Shown here: positions 42,101 through 51,459 of the stretch, in pieces
How positions within the stretch are numbered: the first letter of the stretch is position 1
Layout of the letters: every line of letters begins with the position of its first letter
Source of the DNA: Nymphalis io
Taxonomy: Eukaryota > Arthropoda > Insecta > Lepidoptera > Nymphalidae
Direction: 5' to 3'
DNA length: 64,000 nt
NCBI RefSeq assembly: GCF_905147045.1
Contig: NC_065916.1
Location: 6,116,468 to 6,180,467, forward strand
Position numbers and translations under genes: made by a program
The notes under the pieces: generated by a model
Databases searched by the model: none
Told to the model about the DNA's origin: nothing
What the model saw: only the letters and a program-made list of their open reading frames with translations

Positions 42101-43707
42101 AATAAATATTTTTTATTTTTAAATAATCATTTGTGACAGCAACGCTTAACCTTTCATGCTGTATGTTAAGTCTTATAAAACTTTAGCTTAATTGCCTATC
42201 CTTGTAAAATATTGCAATTCTATCTTTACAGAAATCCATTTTATTATGAAGTTTCACGACAATTACTAAATATTTACGTTGCAACAAAATATATTTGCTA
42301 ATATCGCTATTTTTAAAACTGGTGGTAGAATTTTGTGCAAGCTCGTCTGGGTAGGTACCACCCACTCATCAGATATTCTACCGCAAAACAGCAGTACTTG
42401 GTATTGTTGTGTTCCGGTTTGAAGGGTGAGTGAGCCAGTGTAATTACAGGCACAAGGGACATAACATCTTAGTTCCCAAGGTTGGTAGCGTATTGGTGAT
42501 GAAAGCGATGATAAACATTTCTTACAATGTCAATGTCTATGGACGTTGGTGATCACTTATCATCAGGTGGCCCATACGCTCGTCCGCCTTCCTATTTTAT
42601 AAAAAAAATGTTTTTCTATCAAATCCAATTTGTTCAGACTTCAAAGTATTGTTCAAACTTGCCTGCATAAAATATATTATTTTAATATAAATATTTTATC
42701 TACCAACTATAAAGTAGGATTACTAATTAACTTAAGCAATTCTTATATTATATTTATCACAATAATTAATTTAAAGAAAAAACAAACTACAAGCTTTTCC
42801 ATCTGTGCTTCTTTAAGTCTTCTTTTTTATTATAATCATGGCTTGGTTCCATTATATACATATGAACAATATGTATACAATATAATTTATGTACAATTAC
42901 ATGACTGGATTATTATTTATTACATACCTTATTAAATAATATAGTATACGTTTGCCTATTTGTAATTATTTCCGTGTTAAAGTTGTTTACGCACAGAAGT
43001 TGTTTTAAAATAATCTACCATATTATATAATAACCGAATTGGTGATTTGGTTGGTGTTTAATACGATTAAAGACTCAATAAAATATTATAACTATCTATG
43101 AGAGGCAAGCAGCAAGGTTTAATGAGGGTGAAACCGCGCTTTTATAAATGTCAATTTACGGAGAAACTGATCGACGCGATTGCTTGCAAAACATAGTTTA
43201 TGGGAGTCTAACATAGCATACTTTTTCAAGAATTCCCGATTCTTCGGAATTTTCGGAATCAAAATTGAGAAAAAAAGTCAAAAGTATAAGCATTTGTGTG
43301 TTAAAAACGCATGACTCGGTAAGAGTGCGATCTTGTTCGGATAATATTTGGATAGTAGGCAAGATATTAAATATAAATAACCACAGCCCTATATTTATAG
43401 ACATATGGCATATAAACTATATATATGTTGTTATAATTCATGTTTACTATGCTTCAGTATTTAATCTGTAACAGCTTCGAACATTATAAAACCTAACCGG
43501 TAAAACGTTATTAAAAATTATTATTGAAATGCTACCAATAATTCTTCGCTTTGATAGCGCTACTTATAAATACATGATAAACTTATTTATTAACATGAAG
43601 TATTCATTTATTAAATAAAACAATATAAGGTAATATATATTTTTTTGTCATAAATTTATTAAAAATAAATAATAACTTACCACTAAAATTCCGACTGCGT
43701 TCTTCAT
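27152..43707 (-). CDS. RR-1 cuticle protein, four exons, 123 aa
   Basis: Exons in transcript order: 43707-43681, 29026-28921, 27675-27575, 27289-27152 (TAA at 27154-27152). Phases are 0, 1, 0 and all sites are GT-AG. The product has a signal peptide of ~20 residues (MKNAVGILV from exon 1 continuing LSIITLSACQS in exon 2), then a chitin_bind_4 domain (Rebers-Riddiford, RR-1 type) at about residues 37-100: YKWAIQTEGG, GSPEPSLLVEGQFQYTAPDG, YTADENGFHPTGDHLP. The tail is Pro-rich and ends LDYIASLPSRDY. Such proteins are secreted by epidermis and bind chitin in soft cuticle. Length and the break just after the first signal-peptide codons match the usual RR-1 gene plan. Expression is normally tied to the moult cycle; I could not identify the regulatory sites. 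Confidence 0.88.
27420..27567 (+). repeat. Family E element inside cuticle intron 3
   Basis: 'ggcaaatgacactccacctg' type start, then 'acgcgacgacggccagtaca' and 'gttctgcactag'. It ends only a few bases from the exon 3 donor (intron side of 27575). Confidence 0.75.
28479..28768 (+). repeat. Family B, full length, in cuticle intron 2
   Basis: Runs from 'gctggtggtagagctttgtg' to 'ccgccttcttattctataaaa'. A short family A scrap follows at 28845-28890. Both lie between exons 2 and 3. Confidence 0.85.
29363..29670 (-). repeat. Family A SINE, near full length
   Basis: Tail, body and head are all present in reverse, with a diverged B box. It lies in the long first intron of the cuticle gene. Confidence 0.8.
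29872..30545 (+). repeat. Row of family A, B and C repeats
   Basis: 29872-30150 is family A (A box 'tggcccagtgg', tail present). 30172-30298 is a degraded family B. 30299-30545 is family C ('cccacccaggacagacattt' to 'gtcccaggatattatta'). Confidence 0.75.
30546..31895. other. AT-rich intron sequence
   Basis: Only a diverged lepidopteran-type repeat at 31195-31420 ('catcgtagctcccaaacgaa' and following) could be made out. Confidence 0.4.
31896..32400 (+). repeat. Family D fragment followed by family C SINE
   Basis: 31896-32010 is the end of family D ('tgcgcactataatatgtcat' to 'ccaaaatcggccaggagg'). 32125-32400 is family C with A box 'ttggcgtcgttagtag' and B box 'gggttcgattccc'. It contains a local duplication around 'aagtatgtaca'. 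Confidence 0.75.
32925..33335. repeat. Family B (-) followed by family G element
   Basis: 32925-33205 is a near-complete reversed family B. 33208-33335 is family G, recurring at 53460-53605 ('cacaaacaaac'-type start, 'accgggaccgcg', 'tcagatacaaaaggtcg'). Confidence 0.7.
33908..34218 (+). repeat. Family A SINE, full length
   Basis: A box 'tggcctagtgg', B box 'tggttcaaacccggg', complete body, tail 'ggctgttactgtac'. Confidence 0.85.
34605..35250. repeat. Four abutting repeat fragments (B-, B-, B+, A-)
   Basis: 34605-34790 is a diverged reversed B. 34806-35066 is a reversed B. 35067-35155 is a forward B head starting 'ctggtggtagagctttgg'. 35160-35250 is a reversed A head. The B-/B+ boundary makes a head-to-head inverted pair. 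Confidence 0.7.
35340..35500 (+). repeat. Family F element
   Basis: Same landmarks as 24000-24145, with an extra 'ctaaaaaaccagcggtaccc' shared with the 53.0-53.2 kb copy. Confidence 0.65.
35737..36786 (-). CDS. 5'-truncated LINE reverse transcriptase, 349-aa open frame
   Basis: The frame starts within the RT domain and runs open to a stop at 35737. Motifs: KSYLTNR, then VTCGVPQGSILGPLLFLIYV (RT motif B), LNLYADDT (motif C, catalytic Asp pair), KYLGLRID (motif E), and a C-terminal region typical of CR1/jockey-group elements. The endonuclease and fingers are missing, as expected from 5' truncation on insertion. The RT homology fades at about 36750, so the first residues are flanking sequence. 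It lies antisense-parallel within the cuticle gene's first intron, on the same strand as that gene. It is a dead element fragment, not a host gene, although no stops have accumulated in the part left. Confidence 0.88.
   Translation of the reverse strand: MYVDVVYSGLFIYIEMLKSYLTNRLQIVKIGDIQSSALPVTCGVPQGSILGPLLFLIYVNDIATLKLNGHLNLYADDTCLFYFGNNINDIISQAQRDLDVLHKWFNQNLLTINVSKTCYIVFKTTNKRIAPHVPLTIDNFPIEQKNCEKYLGLRIDNHLTFKYQVDYINKKLSSLIGSLTNISKCLPKKIKYNIYNSLVKSHLLYLIEIWGNTGKTKLQELQRKQNKIIKILFRYPPLTSTTKLYKETNIMNLRQLYVYNSCILIRKIINKSIHSELSFIKQSNKRSTRRPSLLVLPKIRTKFAKKNITFDGAQLYNKLPSYIKNVSSVNGFKSQLSKYILENTHFCTD
37165..37608 (+). repeat. Family B inserted into family B
   Basis: The outer copy is 37165-37263 plus 37450-37608, resuming at 'gagtaagccagtgtaac' where the first part stopped at 'gaagagtgag'. 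The inner copy is 37264-37449, from 'cactggtggtagagctttgt' to 'cctattctataaaaaaa', with an internal deletion. Confidence 0.75.
37672..37908 (+). CDS. Hypothetical 78-aa Cys-containing ORF
   Basis: An ATG-to-stop frame with five Cys in a CNIC ... CQCYWC arrangement that could bind metal. I do not recognise it. It lies inside the cuticle gene's first intron on the opposite strand, ~400 bp upstream of a LINE-type 3' end, so it may be the last codons of a retroelement and not a gene. No splice or promoter evidence was seen. Confidence 0.25.
   Translation: MSLPPLHKFHSLVHTLDLPSNHLRPILQNDRLKTCNICKILISRNARKKEFKVNQFPAMKSICQCYWCQIKNIDYSQK
38275..38470 (+). mobile_element. LINE 3' end with TAAAG tandem tail
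   Basis: 'accgttggttgcctggaaga' followed by 'gatcgctatgtagcgataagg' is a 3' UTR common to lepidopteran CR1/jockey-group LINEs. It ends in a (GTAAA)n run at 38435-38467. A reversed relative lies at 48775-48850. Confidence 0.6.
38474..38755 (+). repeat. Family A SINE
   Basis: Starts right after the TAAAG tail. Head, body and tail are all recognisable, with a small deletion in the 3' half. Confidence 0.8.
38900..39565 (-). repeat. Family I, longest copy seen
   Basis: Shares with 51460-51925 'gtgatatgcgacatcgatca', 'aacacgcatcataatagta' and 'gaccttgatttgac'. Shares its outer end, reversed, with 53820-54030 ('gggctattctgtaagaacaa'). No ORF. Confidence 0.55.
39712..40090 (-). repeat. GC-rich element of unknown class
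   Basis: Abrupt GC rise inside an AT-rich intron. The minus strand has an 81-aa frame without recognisable motifs. Possibly a retroelement 3' UTR. Seen once in this window. Confidence 0.3.
40423..41163 (+). repeat. Left arm of ~0.7-kb inverted duplication
   Basis: Pairs in reverse complement with 45449-46153 across 'gcgtttcggataaagtttta', 'cgcttcgcagtttcactcg', 'gtgttgggag' and a nested family B (40909-41163). Both nested B copies lack the same internal bases after 'cagcagtac'. Confidence 0.75.
42318..42608 (+). repeat. Family B, full length
   Basis: 'ctggtggtagaattttgtg' to 'cgccttcctattttataaaa'. A good reference copy of the family. 41164-42317 holds only AT-rich sequence and a diverged B scrap at 41640-41720. 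Confidence 0.85.
42609..43680. other. AT-rich intron sequence next to cuticle exon 1
   Basis: No repeat of the named families and no coding motif seen. Confidence 0.4.
43681..43707 (-). CDS. Cuticle gene exon 1 (27 bp), distant first exon
   Basis: ATG AAG start followed by seven further codons and a strong donor (GTG|gtaagt). It joins in phase 0 to the exon beginning TTG at 29026, 14.7 kb away, and the join completes a signal peptide. The join is inferred; a nearer alternative first exon was not found but cannot be excluded. Confidence 0.7.
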
Positions 43708-44299
43708 CGTTAATTTATTTGTACTTTAATTAATTATAAAAGAAAAAATAATTATGATATTAATAAATTAAATATAACACATATTAAAACACATTAAAAC
43801 AAAACCTCCTTGCTAGTGGCTGTATACTTGATATATCTAATCTGTATCAAAAATATTTTCGCGCGCAAATATTGACAGATTATATCGCGTATTGCGTTTG
43901 GTTAAATTACTATGGAGGTGTTGACATGAAGAGATCTCTACCTTCACTGGTAATGGAAGTGAACGAACGTGACTTTTGACCTTACGGCCTACCTCTTCTT
44001 CGTTTGTTTAGCAATTATCGTATATGAAATATAATGTAGAGAGCATCGTTTGTTTGTTTTACGGTGCTGTAGGGAAAAAAAATGCCATATTACATTTTTG
44101 CAACATTTTACGTAATCTCTTAAGTGTAATAAATTTAAGAAACTAAAAAGGTTACAGTACAAAGTAATTAAGTATTATATGATCTGTGGTACAAAGATAC
44201 TTTATATAACGTTAGTGTTAATAGTATTTGTGTTAATGATATAATAATAATTATATAAAATATAATAATAATAATGTCCTCATGACAGAGTTACAGCGG

Positions 44300-45062
44300 C
44301 CAGTGTCAGACTAGCCTTTCATGTACATTATTGTGCATGTGTGTGCAAACACAGGTGCACTATCTTCTCATTTTCATCGTCTGCGGGGACGGCAACCAGA
44401 GAACTAATCGAGAGAGACCAGGCGCAACTGCTTATCGTTCTTTCCGAGTCAAGAACATGAGTCATAAAGTGGCTAAATCACTTTACCTACATTTAAGTTT
44501 AATTGCAATTTACTTGATGGTAGGCCTCAAAGGTTGACTTTTGGGTAAGTACCACCCACACACATCATGATCTACCGCCAAACAGAATTACTTAATATTG
44601 TTGTGTTCCGGTTTGAAGGGTGAACCAGTCCATGTAACTACAGGTACAAGGGATATCATCTTAGTTCCCAAGATTGGTAGCGTATTGAAGGGATACTTAA
44701 TATTTCTTGCAGTGCCAATGTCTATAGACCCATTTACCAGGCCACCTAACTATTCTAAATTAAGAAAGACTATCTAATAACAGTCTGTGAATGTCCCACT
44801 GCTGGGCTGAGGGCTTTTTGAAGAGAAGGTTTAGAACTTATTCCACCCCGCTGCTCCAATACGGGTTGGTGGAATACACATGTGGCAGAATTTCCGTGAA
44901 ATTAGACACATGCAGATTTCCTCACGATGTTTTCCTTCACCGTCAAGCACGAGATGAATTATAAACACAAATACATGAAAATTAAGTTATGCTTGCCCGG
45001 GTTTGAACCCACGATCATCGGTTAAGAATCACGCGTTCTAACCACTAGGCCATCACGAAAGA
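44300..45062. repeat. Family D (-), B (+) and A (-) in a row
   Basis: 44300-44470 is a reversed D scrap ('gtgtgcaaacacaggtgcac'). 44515-44755 is a diverged forward B. 44773-45062 is a near-complete reversed A with B box 'gggtttgaacccac' on plus. Confidence 0.7.
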
Positions 45063-45316
45063 CTATATATCAGGTCGAATTTAGACAAGTGATAAATTGT
45101 TTACAAAAAAAATAATATAATATTTGCATCGACTTGCCCTCAAACGGAAAGTTCTGATTTCAAACGCGACTTACGTTAACGGTGAAAGATTTTTTTTTTG
45201 TAATGGTTTTTAATTAAATTTAATAAATAAATTTAACTTATAACTATTGAATTTGTTACATGATTATTTAGTATTATATTTTAAATATTAATGATTACAA
45301 TGTAAGAAAAACGCCT

Positions 45317-45378
45317 CTGACTGTAGAACTTTAAGGACAATTGAATTGCTTCAATTGTCCTTAAAGTTCTACAGTCAG
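45317..45378. repeat. Perfect palindrome: 29-bp stem, 4-base loop
   Basis: 45317-45345 is exactly complementary in reverse to 45350-45378 with loop TTGC (45346-45349). The stem starts 'ctgactgtagaactttaagg'. It is too perfect and short for a typical pre-microRNA and has no TIR-like flanks. Confidence 0.9.
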
Positions 45379-45448
45379 CCATATATTATAACTATAACTC
45401 GTATCTGAACAACAATAACCGATAGACTATTGACGATTACAATGAACA

Positions 45449-46153
45449 TTTTTTATAGTATAGGTAGGCGGACGAGCATATGGACCACCTGATGGTAAGT
45501 GGTCACCAACGCCCATAGACATTGGCATTGAAAGAAATGTTAACCATCGTATACGTCGCCATTGCGCCACCTTGGGAACTAAGAAGTTTTGTCCCTTGTG
45601 CCTGTAATTACACTGGCTCACTCACCCTTCTGTACTGCTGTTTTGCGGTAGAAAATCTGATGAGTGGGTGGTACCTTCACAGACGAGCTTGCACAAAGCC
45701 CTACAAACAGTAAAAATTATTATTGTAAGATATTATAGTTTCTGAATTTCAAGAGTTTTACTCACGTCATGTGTTCCGAGTTGTGCTCACTTTTTTTATT
45801 TATTTTTTTATTTTAACACTGAACTGTTTTTCTAAACTGTTTTTTAATTTGTGATTATGTTTAATATGTTTTAACTTTAAAACTGAACCGATTTTGATAA
45901 AAAAACGAGGACATAGGCTACTTTATACAACAAATACATGCCCGCCTCCCAACACGCGAGCGAAGTCACGAGCGAAAACTGGTATTTTATAAAACGTGAT
46001 TTTTAATATACTTATATTAGAGCATGAATTGCACGCTTGTTACGTCAATAATTTACTGAAACGAGTGAAACTGCGAAGCGTAGCACATATACAGTATTAT
46101 ATACTAAAACTTTATCCGAAACGCGATACATCTTATTGTACAAGCATTTAAGT
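45449..46153 (-). repeat. Right arm of ~0.7-kb inverted duplication
   Basis: Reverse complement of 40423-41163, diverged and with indels. The nested family B is at 45449-45705. Confidence 0.75.
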
Positions 46154-46243
46154 CTTATCTAACAAATGCTAAAAGGCCTTACCGCACGATTCATTCACGA
46201 CTCCGGCATCTTGTTGTGTGAGTTACCCGGTACAATATACTAA

Positions 46244-46548
46244 TACAGTAACAGCCTGTTAATGTCCCACTGCTGGGCTAAGGCCTCCTCTCCCTTTTTT
46301 GAGGAGAAGGTTTGGAGCTTATTCCACCACGCTGCTCCAATGCGGGTTGGTGGAATACACATGTGGCAGAATTTCGATGAAATTAGACACATGCAGGTTT
46401 CCTCACGATGTTTTCCTACACCGAAAAGCACGAGATGAATTATAACAGAAATTAAGCACATGAAAATTCAGAGGTGCTTGCCCGGGTTTGAACCCACGTT
46501 CGTCGGTTAAGATTCACGCGTTCTTACCACTGGGCCATCTCGACTATA
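46244..46548 (-). repeat. Family A SINE, full length
   Basis: Well-preserved reversed copy from 'cagtaacagcctgttaatg' to 'actgggccatctcgac'. Confidence 0.88.
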
Positions 46549-47370
46549 ATACAATACAATATACTAAAATCATCGAATATTTACTATCGGTCAGAAAGCG
46601 TTAGAATTTTCATCAACGCCAAGTCTTAGTACTCACAGAAATAAATACCTATAGCGCAATTTAAAAGACGATTAGCGCCATCTATTAGTGAAAAGCAAAA
46701 TTAAAATAATATTCGACGCAATGTAATTCGATCTCGAACCCTTGTAATTTATGATGTACACCGTCACAACTTTTCAAAACATCGATAGTCGTCAACGGAT
46801 ACTAAATTCTGATGGAGAATAGAAAAAGTAACAATTGGATTCAGTATCAGGCTGATAAAATCTCTCAGACATTTGAGAGGCCAATTGGCTAAAGGTTAAA
46901 AAGGATGGTGTTTTATGAAAAAAATACTTTTCATAGTAGTGGTACCAGCAATCAGTATAATAAAACTAAAACGATCATCACGCCTCAGCCAACCATTCAC
47001 GGTATATTATAAAGTATTACATATTCTGTAAGATCAGATGCAATTCTAAAAGCCTTACTTATAAACGTTGCTTAGCGGGTGATTAGTTAAACATCTTCTT
47101 CTTTCAAATATCAAATCAATAATGACTGAATGGGAGATATCAGTGGTTAACTAAACAACCCCTTTTTAGGAATATGTCAAAAAGTACTAAAAATTGTCTA
47201 TGATCTCATCTCGATTGACAGTCCGCCTCAAGGCTGCGTGTGAGCAAGGCCCTTGTCAGTAACACAGTGACAATTAATACGTGAATAGTATAAAGGTGTA
47301 TATACAAAGACTAGAGACTAACAATAACACCCCTAAGTAACGTTTATAAATTTGTTAATCGCTAGATAGA
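46549..47370. other. No gene seen
   Basis: Unique-looking AT-rich sequence with one weak match at 47075-47145 to the unit of the 59.2-kb tandem array. Confidence 0.4.
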
Positions 47371-47665
47371 AAAGCCGAGATGGCCTAGTGAATCTTAACC
47401 GATGCTCGTGAGTTCTAACGCGGGCAAGCACCACTGAAATTTCATGTGTTTAATTTGTGTATATAATTTATCTCGTGCTTGACGGTGAATGATAACATCG
47501 CGAGGAATTCTGCATCTGTCCAATTTGACTGAAATTCTGCCACACGTGTATTCTACCAACCCGCATTGGAGCAGCGTGGAGGAAAAAGCTCCAAAACCTT
47601 CTCTTCAAAAAAATAAACGAGGCCTTAGCCCAGCAGTTTGACATTCACGGGCTGATACTTTTAAT
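47371..47665 (+). repeat. Family A SINE, slightly truncated head
   Basis: 'agccgagatggcctagtg' then a deletion of the anticodon-arm region, then the standard body and tail. Confidence 0.8.
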
Positions 47666-47939
47666 TTACTTTAAATGACGTGTTAAAGTCAATTACTATT
47701 ATATTAATAAAACATTTAATTTCTATACAATCGTTCTGTTCGCAATACCTTTTTTTAATTACAAAAGAAAATTACAAGTTCTTTTTTTTTAAATGTATGT
47801 AATAGCAGCCACAGCCAGCTTGCACGTTCCCCGTATGTCATTCCGTGCCCATCCATCATCGCCGTACCAGAACCTCCTTACTTTTAATCTTCGCAGCTAT
47901 TGCTTACGGCTCACCTCGACATCGCGCGTAACAAACGTT

Positions 47940-48600
47940 TATAAATAAAGCCGGATAACGACAGGAAGTGATATGCGACATTGTTTATAATATTTAAACT
48001 TAAAAGGATACACGCATCAAATGTAATTGTTTAAAGACCTTTTTAACTCATTTTAAGAAGTAAATGCTACTTGATGTGTCACACCTTACACCGCCAAATC
48101 GCCATTAACCCTCTGATCTGATCTAAGTATCCCTTGACTTACTCACTTCTCACTGATGAACAGCATAAAGTCGTATTCCTTTTGAGCCAGCAGAAAGAGG
48201 TATCACCGTTGAAAAATTTAACAATTATTCAGTAATCTGGGAGCTTATTCTTAATTAAAGTATTTAGCCAATAGTTCTTATATTTTTCTAATAAATGTTA
48301 ATAATCAATCAGCGCAGCAAACAAACAAACTTTCGCATTTATAATAATTATAATATCCTGGGACATTCACACACGGCCATCTGATCCCAAACGAAGCAGA
48401 GCTTGTGCTATGGAAACCAGACAACTGATATACTACATATACTACTTTTCTTTTGTGGATAATTACACTCAGACTCAGGACAAACAGATATGTTTATACA
48501 TACAAATATCTGTCCTGGGTGGGAATCGAGTTCACGACCTGTGGCGCGAAACGTAAGTATCTATCAACCACGCCAATCGGCTCATCGTTGTCTCGTTGAT
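47940..48600. repeat. Family I scrap, diverged B, then family C (-)
   Basis: 47940-48025 matches family I ('gtgatatgcgacattg', 'cacgcatcaaa'). 48065-48160 is a faint reversed B. 48340-48600 is a reversed family C with B box 'gggaatcgagttc' on plus. Confidence 0.6.
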
Positions 48601-48769
48601 ATAAATGTTGTTCTAAGAAATCTTATTCATTACATAAAGGAATACAGCGCGAATCAAAGGTACATACATACATACTATATACATTATTGTACACAACAAA
48701 AAGAAAAATACAAAACATGGATACAGCCTAAATAAAAGAAGCATACAATTATTTTGACCTTATATATAT

Positions 48770-48850
48770 ACATACATAGCGATCTCTTCCAGGCAACCAA
48801 CGGTGGAAGTAATAGCTCATAGGAAATGAGGTAGGTGGTGCTTTAATAAT
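48770..48850 (-). mobile_element. LINE 3' UTR fragment, reversed
   Basis: 'gcgatctcttccaggcaacc' is the reverse complement of the 38.3-kb LINE tail. Confidence 0.55.
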
Positions 48851-49234
48851 AAATAAAATAACATTAATCTATAATTAATACAAAATAATAAATAAATGTA
48901 AAAATAAAATACATATATTATATCAATAAATAAATTATATTACATATGTATATATGTACAAATATGTGTCATAATTTAAAACTTTTAGAAAATAAATTTA
49001 TCGTTACTTTGTAATTTGTTCGACTCAATACTTTCAAATCAATCTTCTTACCACAGGTTATATAATACTTGCATAACGCTTAATGTATACACGTTTTGTA
49101 CGCTGTATTTTGATAAAGAGTATATTTTTAATAAAAATTCTTGTTATAAGTTTATTAGAAAGTACTGAAGTTGAAAGGTGAACTCAATGTCTACCTCCGT
49201 TTCACGAATGGTGGTAGGTTGACTATTATGCAAG

Positions 49235-49450
49235 CACTCACTTTTTTTTTATATTCGCCGGGTGGGCAAATGACTCTACTCCACCTGATGGTAAGTGGTA
49301 GTAGAGTCCAAACGCGACGACGGCCAGTACAGACGGGAAAAACGTTCTGCACTAGCCGCCTTCGCCTTGCCGGCCCGCAAGATGCCTCTTCACGCCTCGG
49401 TTGAAGGAACCCGGGTTGTAAGAAGAGGGGAACACGTGACTTCATTACTA
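49235..49450 (+). repeat. Family E element, longest copy
   Basis: 'atattcgccgggtgggcaaa' through 'acgcgacgacggccagtaca', 'gatgcctcttcacg', 'gaacccgggttgtaagaag'. Confidence 0.75.
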
Positions 49451-49610
49451 ATCCGTGAAATGTTGACAATCGACTTATGGTGTTATATTAATGCGTGTAT
49501 TCTTGTAATGTTACAATTTTTACGGTCAATTTCGCATATTACATTCTGAAATTATACGACCGTTTTCTGTGGTGAGATTCGAGTTTGTACTTAGCCGTAG
49601 CTACTGATTT
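49430..49610 (+). repeat. Family I fragment
   Basis: Matches 53820-54030: 'cgtgaaatgttgacaa', 'cgacttat', 'accgttttctg', 'gattcgagtttgt'. Confidence 0.55.
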
Positions 49611-50304
49611 TAACGTTGATGTTTAAGAAGTTAGCGCTTCAAGAAATTAAAAAAAAAATGCTTGAGTAGATTGGGAAAATAGCTAGACACAGACCTTCCT
49701 ACTATATATATAGATATATACAAAAAAAACAAATAATCATTACATATTAAACGCATCCTCGATAGGTACTTACGATACTTGTATTTGGTCAATTTTATGG
49801 TATTAAAAACTATTTTTTTTTTCAAGAATATATATTCCATACTATATTTTTTTTAATTATATATTTATTTATTGTTCTAGTATCTAGACATAAGGCCACA
49901 GATCCCGAGGTACTGGTTTCAAATCCCAACATCTCGGCTCTTTTTGTTGGATATAGTGTGATATTTAAATTCTCTATAATCTTTAGGAATTCTAGACCAA
50001 AATAATTTATCTCTCTAAATGAGGTAAAAATTATGATGATGTCGTAATGGACACCGTTCTCGCGACCATTACGATCAACGTGGTCATATAAATCTATCGT
50101 AATCAATTAAGTCATAAATCATTAAAAACTAATTAACTGTTAAAAATTTTAAATTGATTTTTAATCTTCAACTGGTTAAATACTATAAATTCCAAAAAAT
50201 CTTAATCTGTTAAGTTAAAATATGTATATATAAAAAGTATGTATAGCCTTTTACAAATGATAAAAAAATGTCATTTTATATTATAAACTTGAAAAGAGTT
50301 TTTA

Positions 50305-50463
50305 AAGGCCAGTGGGCAGACCACCCGCCCGATGATCAGACGATTTTAGGAAAATGACGGGTGCTCGATGGATGCGATTAGCACAGGAGCGGGAGAACTG
50401 GCGCGCCTGTGAGGAGGCCTATGTCCAGCAGTGGATTAATGTGGGCTGAATATGATGATGATG
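50305..50463 (+). pseudogene. RTE 3'-end fragment of a second family
   Basis: The plus frame reads RPVGRPPAR, stop, SDDFRKMTGARWMRL, ..., EEAYVQQWINVG, stop. It aligns with the C-terminus of the intact RTE at 9.7 kb. The Trp codon after PPAR is TGA. The tail is (ATG)n, not TTGA, so it comes from a different RTE lineage. Confidence 0.8.
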
Positions 50464-50859
50464 AAATAGTTTTTATTACATTGAAGAAAAAATTATAATT
50501 TTCAAATTCATTTGGTGATTCCTTTGTTACTTCTATTGTTTTCTTTCTTTGTTATGTCACATTGTTCTTGTTCATTACATATCTAAGTAAAATCGTATTT
50601 ATTATTTTACCTGAATATTCCAAACATAATCTATATATCTATAAGAGAATTATATATCCTTATGTATCTAAATTTTTTTAAATATTAAATTTGCGAACTT
50701 CAAGTACTGGTTATCAGGATTTTATCATGGAGATAAATTCAAAGGTTGGCCAAGTGATCATTTAGCTGGACATTTTTGACTTTTACAATCGTGACGGAAC
50801 AAATCCTCACGTATCCGGCCTGTCCACTTATCCTTATATTACACGAGTGTAATAAATAA

Positions 50860-51242
50860 TAATGACCTCCAGGCAGATTTCGGCCACGGCGGCCAATCTC
50901 AAGAAAGATTAGCCAACTACGCAGGACATATTATAGTGCACAAGTGTGTGCGCAAACACAGGTGTACTCTCTATTCCCTAACTCTCATAATTCAATGGGA
51001 CGGCAATCCGACACAACCGGAAAGAGTTCAGGCACAGGACCAACAGCTTTACGTGCTTTCCGAGGCACGGGAGTCTACATACTTCCAACTTCCAGACTCT
51101 CCGGGCAGCTACTGAGAATTTTCTGACAGAAAAACCCAATAACTTTTTATTGGCCCGAGCGGGGAATTAAACTCAGGACCTTCGAGTCTGCAGCCTTACA
51201 TATAGCCTAGACTAACACTAGACCAACGAGGCAAACAAAGCC
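50860..51242 (-). repeat. Family D tRNA-derived SINE, full length
   Basis: Reversed copy from 'ttcggccacggcggccaatc' to the tRNA-like head whose A box region is 'actagaccaacgaggc' on plus. The B box is diverged. Confidence 0.8.
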
Positions 51243-51459
51243 GGATAATAAAAAAAATGCGTAAAACCTCCGCCTTGCCAGTACATATACCTTAAAAGAA
51301 TCGGTCTTTAGAACAAAATGCGTATCTAAGGCCAAATATGGCTTTTATACTTCAGCACATCTCAGAAGCGCTCACCTTTGCAGAAAGCTTTTCAATCGTG
51401 GCTGTTTTTGATGACGTCTGAGCCAATTCCATCAGTATCATGTCTTATAAGTACTGAGA

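Noticed and set aside
43711..43900. TATA box and initiator for the cuticle gene
   Set aside because: Several TATA-like strings occur in this AT-rich stretch at unconvincing distances from the ATG; none can be singled out.
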